Assembly (NCBI GenBank): GCA_021771035.1 | Contig: JAETPU010000006.1 | Span: 62,001 to 126,000, forward strand | Reading direction: 5' to 3' | From: Marvinbryantia formatexigens | GTDB taxonomy: Bacteria > Bacillota > Clostridia > Oscillospirales > Ruminococcaceae | Length of the DNA stretch: 64,000 bases | Part shown: positions 7,797 through 17,010 of the stretch, one piece after another | How the letters are laid out: every line of letters begins with the position of its first letter | Numbering within the stretch: position 1 is the first letter of the stretch | Notes under the pieces: model-generated | Seen by the model: only the letters and a program-made list of their open reading frames with translations | Databases searched by the model: none | Told to the model about the DNA's origin: nothing | Position numbers and translations under genes: made by a program

Positions 7797-8810
7797 ATGT
7801 CCCTGGAGAACCTGATTATTCCTGAACATTACTATTCCTCTTTAAGCCTGGTGGAAACTGAAATGGCCATCAAGCTGGTGAAGGACACCTTTGAGCGTGA
7901 GCTGGCCAAACGGCTGGGGCTTATCCGGGTATCCGCGCCTCTGTTTGTACGTCCGGACAGCGGGCTCAACGACGATCTCAACGGTGTGGAGCGCCCGGTC
8001 CAGTTTGACATTGCCGATCTGGGCCGTGAGGTTCAGATTATCCACTCCCTCGCCAAATGGAAGCGCCTGGCGCTGCGGCGGTATCCTTTCCCGCCGGATC
8101 GGGGCATCTATACGGACATGAACGCCATCCGCCGGGACGAAACCCTGGATAACCTGCACTCCGTCTATGTGGATCAGTGGGACTGGGAGAAAATCATCTC
8201 TCCCCAGATGCGTAATCTGGACACTTTAAAAAATACGGTTCAGGCCATTATGCGGGCCCTGCGCACCACCCAGGATGTACTGTGCGTAAAATTCGCCCAG
8301 ATGAACGCCTTTATTCCGGAAACGATCCACTTTATCACCAGCCAGGAGCTGGAGGATGCCTATCCCGATTTAACCCCGAAACAGCGGGAGGACGCGGCAG
8401 CCAAAAAGTACGGCGCCGTCTTCCTGATGCAGATCGGCGGCAAATTAAAAAGCGGCTCCCCCCACGATGGGCGCGCGCCGGACTATGACGACTGGAATTT
8501 AAACGGCGATATCCTGCTGTGGTACCCGGTGCTGAACCGGGCGGTGGAAATCTCCTCCATGGGTATCCGGGTGGACGCCCCCACCCTGGAGCGCCAGCTG
8601 AAACTGGCCGGCTGCGAGGAGCGCCGTGAACTCCCCTTCCACCAGATGCTCCTGAGGGGTGAGCTGCCCCTCACCATCGGCGGCGGTATCGGGCAGTCCA
8701 GAATCTGTATGCTCCTGTTGGGCAAGGCCCATATCGGAGAGGTTCAGGCCGCTATTTGGCCCGACGATATGATCCGCCGCTGCGAGGAATGCGGCATTGA
8801 ACTGCTGTAA
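7797..8810 (+). CDS. asnA: Aspartate-ammonia ligase (asparagine synthetase A)
   Basis: Makes asparagine from aspartate, ammonia and ATP, giving AMP and pyrophosphate; cytoplasmic. The 337-residue length fits AsnA (about 330). Class II aminoacyl-tRNA-synthetase-like motifs are present: VERPVQFDI, SLAKWKRLALRRY, GIYTDMNAIRRDE, DQWDWEK and the C-terminal GGGIGQSRICMLLLGK. The start is the ATG behind GGAG; an upstream in-frame ATG at 7743 lacks homology and a good RBS. It precedes glnN, so the two ammonia-assimilating enzymes are neighbours. Confidence 0.95.
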   Translation: MSLENLIIPEHYYSSLSLVETEMAIKLVKDTFERELAKRLGLIRVSAPLFVRPDSGLNDDLNGVERPVQFDIADLGREVQIIHSLAKWKRLALRRYPFPPDRGIYTDMNAIRRDETLDNLHSVYVDQWDWEKIISPQMRNLDTLKNTVQAIMRALRTTQDVLCVKFAQMNAFIPETIHFITSQELEDAYPDLTPKQREDAAAKKYGAVFLMQIGGKLKSGSPHDGRAPDYDDWNLNGDILLWYPVLNRAVEISSMGIRVDAPTLERQLKLAGCEERRELPFHQMLLRGELPLTIGGGIGQSRICMLLLGKAHIGEVQAAIWPDDMIRRCEECGIELL

Positions 8811-8992
8811 GGCATTGTGAGTATCAGCTGTGCCGCTTCGCTGCAGGCCTGAAATGAAAGCCTCTCCCGGCCGGAACCCGGGGCCGGTACAAATCCCGGC
8901 TTCCAAACAATGATTCGGGGCTTTAGGGCGTGTTTTAGGGGAGTTATCCTGCCAAGTCAGGGCCAGCCATAACAGAAAGGATTGTAACCACC

Positions 8993-11074
<2,082 letters not shown>

Positions 11075-11127
11075 CAGGCAAATCCGTCGGATTTGCCCCC
11101 CGCTCATCTCCAGTGTTACAGAGTATC

Positions 11128-11155
11128 GTTCCCCGGCAGCTCCGGGGAACTTTTT
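11128..11155 (+). terminator. Terminator after glnN
   Basis: GTTCCCCGG and CCGGGGAAC form a 9-bp stem with a 5-nt loop, followed by five T. Confidence 0.85.
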
Positions 11156-11533
11156 GTGCGCCGCTATGCCCGAATCCGTTGGAGCCTTTCTCACTTGGGT
11201 TCAAAGGGCGGGCCGCCGTGCGTAAGGCAGGGAGGACTCCCGGATTATCCAAGAGCCGCAGCTGGTGTGCTTTTTCGTGCGAAATTCCTCCAGATAAAGG
11301 AAAAAGCGATTATTTTTGTAGCTTTTCACAAAAATGAATATTCCACATCCGGGTTGCAGGAGACCCCATTTAGTTTTCAACTTGAAAAAGGACGTTGTTT
11401 CGCGCAGTCAGAAGGTTTCCGGGGAAAAACGGTGGAGAAAATATACATCTCACCGGGCCGGAATATACAGGGAAAACCACAAGATATAGTGGTTGAAGAA
11501 AATAAAAATAACAAAATTTACCTGGGTTCCGCG

Positions 11534-11562
11534 TTGACAACCATTCTGCGATTCGGTACAAT
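11534..11562 (+). promoter_or_regulatory. nrdD promoter
   Basis: Consensus TTGACA and TACAAT are separated by 17 bp. It is the best -35 box in this 615-bp gap, which otherwise holds the glnN terminator and the NrdR-like boxes. Confidence 0.75.
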
Positions 11563-11583
11563 AAGTGAGGTCGAGTAACAGAT

Positions 11584-11629
11584 TAACTATATCTAGTGCT
11601 ATCAGCTGTAATTGCACTACCAGATATAA
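11584..11629 (+). promoter_or_regulatory. Probable NrdR box pair
   Basis: TAACTATATCTAGTGC at 11584-11599 matches 12 of 16 positions of an ACACTATATATAGTGT-type NrdR box. A second, half-conserved box (GCACTACCAGATATAA) begins 30 bp later, close to three helical turns. The two also form an inverted repeat (TATATCT..GTGC / GCAC..AGATATA). They lie just downstream of the -10 box. Confidence 0.55.
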
Positions 11630-11689
11630 GGGTTTCTCGGAATTCGGATAAAAATATCCGGGAATACAGACAGAGAGGATGCAGGTAGG

Positions 11690-14029
11690 ATGGTCATTAC
11701 CAAGATAAAAAAGCGGGACGGCAGATTGGTGCCGTTCAATATTGAAAAAATTGCATCGGCAATTTTTAAGGCGGCACAGGCCTCCGGAGGAGACGATTAC
11801 GAGACAGCCCTGGATTTAGCGGGGCGCGTCGTTGAGTATATCAACGAGGAGTACCGCAATGAAGTCCCCACTGTAGAGCAGATCCAGGACGCGGTAGAAA
11901 AAATCCTGGTGGAAACCGGACACGCCAAAACCGCCAAGGAATACATCCTGTACCGGGCGGAGCGCACCCGGTTCCGGGAGATGAACACCCGCCTGATGAA
12001 GGTGTATGAGGATTTAACCTTTAAATCCGCCGCAGATAACGACATCAAACGGGAAAATGCCAATATTGACGGCGACACCGCCATGGGCACCATGCTCAAA
12101 TACGGCTCTGAGGGCGCCAAGCAGTTCTATGAGATGTTTATTCTCAAGCCGGAACACGCCAAGGCCCATATCAACGGCGATATCCACATCCATGACCTGG
12201 ATTTTCTCACCCTTACCACCACCTGCTGCCAGATTGACATTGAGCGCCTGTTCAGCGGCGGGTTCTCCACGGGCCACGGCCATCTGCGGGAGCCCAACGA
12301 TATCCAGAGCTATTCCGCTCTGGCCTGTATCGCCATTCAGGCCAACCAGAACGACCAGCACGGCGGGCAGAGTATCCCGAATTTTGATTACGGTATGGCC
12401 AAAGGCGTGGCGAAAACCTACTGCCGCCATTACCGCACCAATCTGCTCAAGGCGGCTGAGCTGCTCTGCGGCGATGAAATCCTTCCTCAGGTCCAGCAGA
12501 TAATGGACAGCCTGGGTCAGCAGGGGCTGGTTCCGGTCCTGGATCATTCCAACGGCTACCAGGCCGCCGAGCTGGAGCGTTTGAGCGCCATCATGGACAG
12601 CAGCACTGCCGCTTCCCTGCAGAAGGCCGCCCTGCGCTATGCCCAGAAGGAAACCACCCGCAGCACCTACCAGGCCATGGAGGCCCTGGTACATAACCTG
12701 AACACGATGCACTCCCGTGCCGGCGCGCAGATTCCCTTCAGCTCCATCAACTATGGAACCGATACCTCTGCTGAGGGCCGCCTGGTGGTCCAGCAGCTTC
12801 TTCTGGCAACCGAATCCGGCCTGGGCAATGGGGAAACCCCTATTTTCCCCATCCAGATCTTCAAGGTAAAGGAGGGCATCAACTACAACCCGGGAGATCC
12901 CAACTACGATCTCTTCCGGCTCTCCTGCCGGGTATCCGCCAAGCGGCTCTTCCCCAACTATTCCTTCATCGACGCTCCCTTTAACAAGCAGTACTATATC
13001 GAGGGCGATCACACCACAGAGGTGGCCTACATGGGCTGCCGTACCCGTGTAATCGGCTATGTGCCGGGGGAAGAGAAGCCCATCGTCTTTGGACGCGGCA
13101 ATCTGAGCTTCACCTCGCTGAACCTGCCCCGGCTGGCTATCAAGGCCCATGGGGATGTGGACGCCTTCTTCAAAATGCTGGACGAAATGGTCTCGCTGTG
13201 TGAGGATCAGCTCATGGAGCGCTTTAAGATTCAGGCCTCCAAGCTGGTGCGCAACTATCCCTTCCTGATGGGGCAAGGCGTGTGGCTGGATTCCGATAAA
13301 CTGGGCCCGGATGACTCCGTGGGTGAAATCCTCAAGAAATACGGAACCCTCACCATCGGTTTTATCGGCCTGGCAGAGTGCCTGAAGGCCCTCACCGGCA
13401 AACATCACGGCGAATCCAAGGATTCTCAGGAGCTGGGCCTGCGCATCATCGGCTATCTGCGCCAGAGAATGGACGCGGCCTCCGAGAGAACCGGCTTCCA
13501 CTATTCCGTTATCGCCACTCCCGCAGAGGGGCTGTCCGGCCGGTTTGTCCGCATGGATAAGGAAAAATACGGGATTATCCCCGGCGTCACCGACCGGGAA
13601 TACTACACCAACTCCTTCCATGTGCCGGTGTATTACGACATCTCCGCCTTCGATAAGATTCAAATTGAGGCGCCCTACCATGAACTCACCAATGGCGGGC
13701 ATATCACCTATGTAGAGCTGGACGGCGACCCCACCACCAATCTGGATGCCTTTGAGCGCGTCATCCGCTGCATGAAGGAATCCGGCGTGGGCTATGGCTC
13801 TATCAACCACCCGGTGGACCGGGATCCCTGCTGCGGGTATACAGGCATCATCAATAACGAGTGCCCCAAGTGCCACCGCAAGGAGGGCGAGGGTGCGATG
13901 CAGTTCGAGCGCATCCGCCGCATCACCGGGTATCTGGTGGGCACCCTGGATCGTTTTAACAACGCCAAGCGCGCCGAGGTTGAGGACCGTGTGAAGCACG
14001 GTATCGGAAGCGGCTTTGAAACCGTCTGA
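11690..14029 (+). CDS. nrdD: Anaerobic ribonucleoside-triphosphate reductase, class III
   Basis: Reduces ribonucleoside triphosphates to deoxy forms under anaerobiosis using a glycyl radical and formate. The 779 residues begin with an ATP-cone regulatory domain (about 3-95, KIKKRDGRLVPFNIEKIASA), then the ten-stranded barrel, e.g. NGDIHIHDLDFL and FRLSCRVSAKRLFPNY. Near the C-terminus are the zinc cysteines DPCCGYTGIINNECPKCH and the glycyl-radical loop RRITGYLVGTLDRFNN. No aerobic nrdAB or nrdEF is seen here. An inverted-repeat terminator separates it from nrdG. Expression is probably controlled by NrdR. Confidence 0.96.
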   Translation: MVITKIKKRDGRLVPFNIEKIASAIFKAAQASGGDDYETALDLAGRVVEYINEEYRNEVPTVEQIQDAVEKILVETGHAKTAKEYILYRAERTRFREMNTRLMKVYEDLTFKSAADNDIKRENANIDGDTAMGTMLKYGSEGAKQFYEMFILKPEHAKAHINGDIHIHDLDFLTLTTTCCQIDIERLFSGGFSTGHGHLREPNDIQSYSALACIAIQANQNDQHGGQSIPNFDYGMAKGVAKTYCRHYRTNLLKAAELLCGDEILPQVQQIMDSLGQQGLVPVLDHSNGYQAAELERLSAIMDSSTAASLQKAALRYAQKETTRSTYQAMEALVHNLNTMHSRAGAQIPFSSINYGTDTSAEGRLVVQQLLLATESGLGNGETPIFPIQIFKVKEGINYNPGDPNYDLFRLSCRVSAKRLFPNYSFIDAPFNKQYYIEGDHTTEVAYMGCRTRVIGYVPGEEKPIVFGRGNLSFTSLNLPRLAIKAHGDVDAFFKMLDEMVSLCEDQLMERFKIQASKLVRNYPFLMGQGVWLDSDKLGPDDSVGEILKKYGTLTIGFIGLAECLKALTGKHHGESKDSQELGLRIIGYLRQRMDAASERTGFHYSVIATPAEGLSGRFVRMDKEKYGIIPGVTDREYYTNSFHVPVYYDISAFDKIQIEAPYHELTNGGHITYVELDGDPTTNLDAFERVIRCMKESGVGYGSINHPVDRDPCCGYTGIINNECPKCHRKEGEGAMQFERIRRITGYLVGTLDRFNNAKRAEVEDRVKHGIGSGFETV

Positions 14030-14058
14030 TTCGGTTAAAAACTCAATTATGATCCCCT

Positions 14059-14090
14059 GGGACAGCCGGAAACGTCCGGCTGTCCCTTTT
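14059..14090 (+). terminator. Terminator or attenuator between nrdD and nrdG
   Basis: GGGACAGCCGGA and TCCGGCTGTCCC form a perfect 12-bp stem with a 4-nt loop, followed by TTTT. It could lower nrdG relative to nrdD. Confidence 0.8.
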
Positions 14091-14259
14091 CGGGAATTTT
14101 CCCGAATTCTCCTGACACCCCATCTCCCTTTATCCATCGCTGCACAGCCCCGCTGCCCCGGTCTTTCTGCGCGCCGAAGCCGCGGTAAATTCAGCTCTGG
14201 ATTCCCGGTTATCTGCCCCCTGCAGCGCTTGGGGCCCGCAATTCGTTGTCTCACTTCTC

Positions 14260-14287
14260 CCGGCTGCCCCATCCTTCGGGCAGCCGG
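14260..14287 (+). promoter_or_regulatory. Hairpin just upstream of the nrdG RBS
   Basis: CCGGCTGCCC and GGGCAGCCGG form a perfect 10-bp stem with an 8-nt loop and no T run. It ends about 12 bases before the GAAAGGAATG site, so it may be a 5' stabiliser or translation control element. Confidence 0.4.
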
Positions 14288-14319
14288 ATCCAATTCCCGA
14301 AAGGAATGATACCAAACCT

Positions 14320-14826
14320 ATGAAAACTCTTCGTCTGGCGGGTGTTGTCCGGGAATCCATTGTGGATGGCCCCGGCATCCGTTTCACCATATTTGTCCAG
14401 GGCTGCCCTCATCACTGTCCCGGCTGCCATAACGCCCAGACCCATGACTTTTCCGGCGGCTATGACAGCGATACCGATCGTTTGTTAGCCGCCATCGCAA
14501 AGGATCCGCTCCTGCAGGGCGTCACCTTCTCCGGCGGAGAGCCCTTTGAGCAGGCCGAAGCCCTCGCCTTTTTAGGCCGGGAAATCAAAGCCCGGGGGCT
14601 GAACCTTATCTCCTACAGCGGCTATACCTTTGAGCAGCTGCTGGCTGGGGCTTCCCAACGCCCGGACTGGCTGGAGCTCCTAAAGCAGTGCGACTACCTG
14701 ATTGACGGCCGGTATGAGCAGGAGAAGCGGGATTTAACCCTGCATTTCCGGGGCAGCTCCAACCAGCGTATCCTGGATGTGCCCCAATCCCTCACTGAGG
14801 GCCGGGCCGTAACCGTGGAACTGTAA
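14320..14826 (+). CDS. nrdG: Anaerobic ribonucleotide reductase activating protein
   Basis: A radical-SAM enzyme that installs the glycyl radical on NrdD. The 168 residues carry the [4Fe-4S] cluster motif CPHHCPGC (CxxxCxxC) near residue 29, followed by the SAM-binding segment GVTFSGGEPFEQ and the conserved C-terminal DGRYEQEKRDLTLHFRGSSNQRILDVP. It lies 290 bp after nrdD in the same direction, as is common for the pair. The RBS GAAAGGA is somewhat distant from the ATG. Confidence 0.94.
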   Translation: MKTLRLAGVVRESIVDGPGIRFTIFVQGCPHHCPGCHNAQTHDFSGGYDSDTDRLLAAIAKDPLLQGVTFSGGEPFEQAEALAFLGREIKARGLNLISYSGYTFEQLLAGASQRPDWLELLKQCDYLIDGRYEQEKRDLTLHFRGSSNQRILDVPQSLTEGRAVTVEL

Positions 14827-14869
14827 GCCCCTCCGTGAAAATTTAACCCCAACGAGCCCCCCGCCGGGA

Positions 14870-14899
14870 TTGACAAAAGCCGTTTTCCCTCCCTATAAT
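14870..14899 (+). promoter_or_regulatory. Promoter of the DUF4870-like gene
   Basis: TTGACA and TATAAT are separated by 18 bp. Confidence 0.75.
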
Positions 14900-14912
14900 G
14901 AAGATAGCCCGG

Positions 14913-14952
14913 CCCTGTTCCCCTGCCGCTCTTTAGCAGCCGGGGAACAGGG
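14913..14952 (+). promoter_or_regulatory. Leader hairpin of the DUF4870-like gene
   Basis: CCCTGTTCCCC and GGGGAACAGGG form a perfect 11-bp stem with an 18-nt loop, close to the predicted transcription start in a leader of about 190 nt. No T run follows, so it is not a plain terminator. Confidence 0.5.
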
Positions 14953-15096
14953 AGATATTCCCTTGCGGCCCTGAGGCCCAAGGAATTTTTCCCCACAGGG
15001 TTGGATAGCCCAGAGCGGCGGCACTGCAGCACAACCGTTTAATCCCGCTGCCCCTCCCGTTTGAATCCCCCATAAATGAAAAGGATGGTTACTGTT

Positions 15097-15435
15097 ATGA
15101 CACAAGAGTTTATCCCGGATCCCCAGGAGGTCAACAGCGGCAGGGTTTTTGCCGTACTTTCCTATTTTGGATTTCTGGTTTTGGTGCCGCTCTTGGCAAT
15201 GCGCTCAAACCGCTATGTGAATTTTCATACCAACCAGGGCCTGGTTCTCTTTATTCTGGAAATTATCTGTTCTATTCTCTCCTTCCTGCTGTCCTGGATC
15301 CCGATTATCCGCCTGATTCCCCGGCTGCTCTCCCTGTGCTGTCTCATTCTTGCCATCCTTGGCATTGTGGATTCGGCGAGGGGCGTCTGCAAGCCTCTGC
15401 CCATTTTGAGTATGGTGACTCTGGTCCGGTATTGA
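15097..15435 (+). CDS. DUF4870-like small membrane protein
   Basis: A 112-residue membrane protein. After a short polar N-terminus it has the pattern NSGRVFAVLSYFGFLVLVPLL, then RFxNFHxNQG-like NRYVNFHTNQGLVLFILE, and further hydrophobic segments around 50-68 and 75-92. This is the layout of DUF4870/YtcJ-like small membrane proteins of unknown role. The ATG at 15097 is chosen because AAAAGG lies 12 bases before it; in-frame ATGs at 15076 and 15085 are possible. It has its own promoter and leader hairpin. Confidence 0.7.
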   Translation: MTQEFIPDPQEVNSGRVFAVLSYFGFLVLVPLLAMRSNRYVNFHTNQGLVLFILEIICSILSFLLSWIPIIRLIPRLLSLCCLILAILGIVDSARGVCKPLPILSMVTLVRY

Positions 15436-15656
15436 TTCAGGACACCGAAGGGCTGGAAGCCTTCCCGGAGGCCAAAACCTGTTCCTGATAAATCCAGGCA
15501 CGTCCCTCAGGGCTCTGGCATCCTGTTTTCCTAACTTCACGCGTCATATAGCTTCGCAGGCCTGCATTCCGGAAATACGGTGCAGCCTCTGTCAAACCCA
15601 GGCTGAAAAACCCGGCTTTTGCGCTCGTCTGCGCAGTTCCCGGGCAAATGAAAAAG

Positions 15657-15695
15657 ACAGAAAGAGGGAACGGCTCTGCCGTTCCCTCTTTCTGT
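15657..15695 (-). terminator. Terminator of the DUF1638 gene
   Basis: A 17-bp perfect stem (ACAGAAAGAGGGAACGG and complement) with a CTTTTT tail on the minus strand, 13 bp after the DUF1638 stop. It may act in both directions. Confidence 0.75.
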
Positions 15696-15707
15696 TGGTG
15701 CGTATTT

Positions 15708-16478
15708 TTATTTCCCGGGAAACTGTTCTCCCTGGGGCACAGGGCACAGAATATCCTCTGTATAGGAGGGCTGGGCTGCCGTGTTGGGGGGCAGCACTAA
15801 AAATTCCTTGGGATCCCACTCTCCCCATAAAAACCGGCGCAGCAGGCTGTCGTCTCCGGCCTCATCCCTAAACTCCCAGCCCAGATAGTCCGCGCAGGAC
15901 CGGGTATACCCCCGGTAATCCGGATAGGAGATCCCAGGCATCTGGATATAGTAGGCATAGCGGTATTTTTTCATCCAGCCCTGTTCCATCTCCATCAGGT
16001 ACTGGGCGTTGTCCTCGTCATATTCCTGCAGATAGGCCTGGTAAGCCATCTCGTCCCGCTCCCTGGAGGGCATTACGGAGTTCTCAATCCAACCGGGCGT
16101 ATACCAGTAAATCCCGCCGTCCGCGGAATCAAACAGTGTACGGTACCGCTCCTTGCTCCCCAAAAATAACGTAATGCAGTCGTGAGCCCTGGGGATAACA
16201 ATGGGGTATTTTTTGCTGGACACCCCGCAGGACCCGTTGGAACACAGGCCGTATCCCAGCAGGATAGCGTCAAATTCCCCAATCCCGTTGGAGCACGAAC
16301 AGCAGTCCGCATCCGCGTCGATACGGTCAATCTGCTCCTGCAGGATGTTCCGAAGCAGATCCGGCTCATTATGATAGCCCTGGCGCAGCCAGGTGAAATC
16401 CAGAAAATGAGGGCACTGCGCAGAGAGATACCCCATCTCCCGGGTTAATACCTTACAGCCAATTACCTTCAGGCGCAC
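15708..16478 (-). CDS. DUF1638 domain protein
   Basis: A 256-residue soluble protein recognised as DUF1638 from VRLKVIGCKVLTREMGY at the start, the FDAILLGYGLCSNGSCGV core, the cysteine cluster DADCCSCSNG and IPRAHDCITLFLGSKERY. DUF1638 proteins often sit beside corrinoid-dependent methyltransferase genes, and one has been linked to corrinoid methylation systems; the biochemical role is unclear. The start is GTG at 16478, with GGAGGAG eight bases upstream and the family N-terminus right after it. It is divergent from the corrinoid-activator gene across a 532-bp region with a promoter on each strand. Confidence 0.8.
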   Translation of the reverse strand: MRLKVIGCKVLTREMGYLSAQCPHFLDFTWLRQGYHNEPDLLRNILQEQIDRIDADADCCSCSNGIGEFDAILLGYGLCSNGSCGVSSKKYPIVIPRAHDCITLFLGSKERYRTLFDSADGGIYWYTPGWIENSVMPSRERDEMAYQAYLQEYDEDNAQYLMEMEQGWMKKYRYAYYIQMPGISYPDYRGYTRSCADYLGWEFRDEAGDDSLLRRFLWGEWDPKEFLVLPPNTAAQPSYTEDILCPVPQGEQFPGK

Positions 16479-16592
16479 TGGCCTCTCCTCCTCAAATGTA
16501 AACTGTGTGGGCCTGTGCACGCCGGCAGAACCCATTCCCCGGAAAACTGCCTAATGCCCACGCGCGGCCCCATAGGGCGCTGTCCAGACTTC

Positions 16593-16621
16593 ATAGTAAT
16601 ATAGGTTTGGGTGCTTTGCAA
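16593..16621 (-). promoter_or_regulatory. Promoter of the DUF1638 gene
   Basis: TTGCAA and TACTAT are separated by 17 bp on the minus strand, about 115 bp before the GTG start. Confidence 0.6.
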
Positions 16622-16672
16622 GGCCCAATGCCGGAATGCATAGGAAACTTCCAATTTTCCCACCTTTTTACC

Positions 16673-16701
16673 TTAGCATTTATTTCGGGATGTGATACAA
16701 T
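16673..16701 (+). promoter_or_regulatory. Probable promoter of the corrinoid-activator leader
   Basis: TTAGCA and TACAAT are separated by 17 bp. A second possible -10 (TATACAAT) lies about 20 bp further. Small inverted repeats surround it (GATAC/GTATC, AATCG/CGATT). Confidence 0.45.
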
Positions 16702-16724
16702 AATCGTATCAGCGATTATACAAT

Positions 16725-16830
16725 CATCTAAAGATGATATAGGAGTTTTGCTCACCGACCCGAAGGCTCAGCCGGTGTTTGGCTTAACCAAACCGGGAGG
16801 CAGCCCCGCCGTCAGGAGTACAGCCCGCTG
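16725..16830 (+). ncRNA. Candidate cobalamin-riboswitch-like leader
   Basis: The order of conserved blocks resembles the cobalamin aptamer: GATGATATAGG at the 5' side, then CCCGAAGGC, GCCGGTG with a hairpin (TTTGG/CCAAA), ACCGGG, GGCAGCCCCGCC, and finally GTCAGGAGTACAGCCC at 16811-16826. The last fits the B12 box AGYCAGGAGACCTGCC at most positions. The long class I arm between the CCCCGC block and the B12 box is missing, as in compact class II forms. Downstream arms TTTTACAGG (16834) and CCTGTAAAC (16887) can pair as an expression platform. It precedes a corrinoid-protein activator, which fits the ligand. No covariance model was run. Confidence 0.55.
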
Positions 16831-17010
16831 TTGTTTTACAGGGCGTATCCTTGGCTTCCCGATCCAAAATGCAGGAGAGGCCCCATCCTGTAAACTGATT
16901 GACGCGAACGGCCGGTTTGGGGTTCTTGTGAAGTTTTTATAGTCTCAGCGCCGGGCTCTGGAACCGGTTCGTATCATCCATATGCCAGATTGATAACGGA
17001 GGAATCGTCG

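Noticed and set aside
12014-14293. A 759-codon open frame antisense to nrdD
   Set aside because: Same reason: nrdD has clear catalytic motifs and the antisense product has none.
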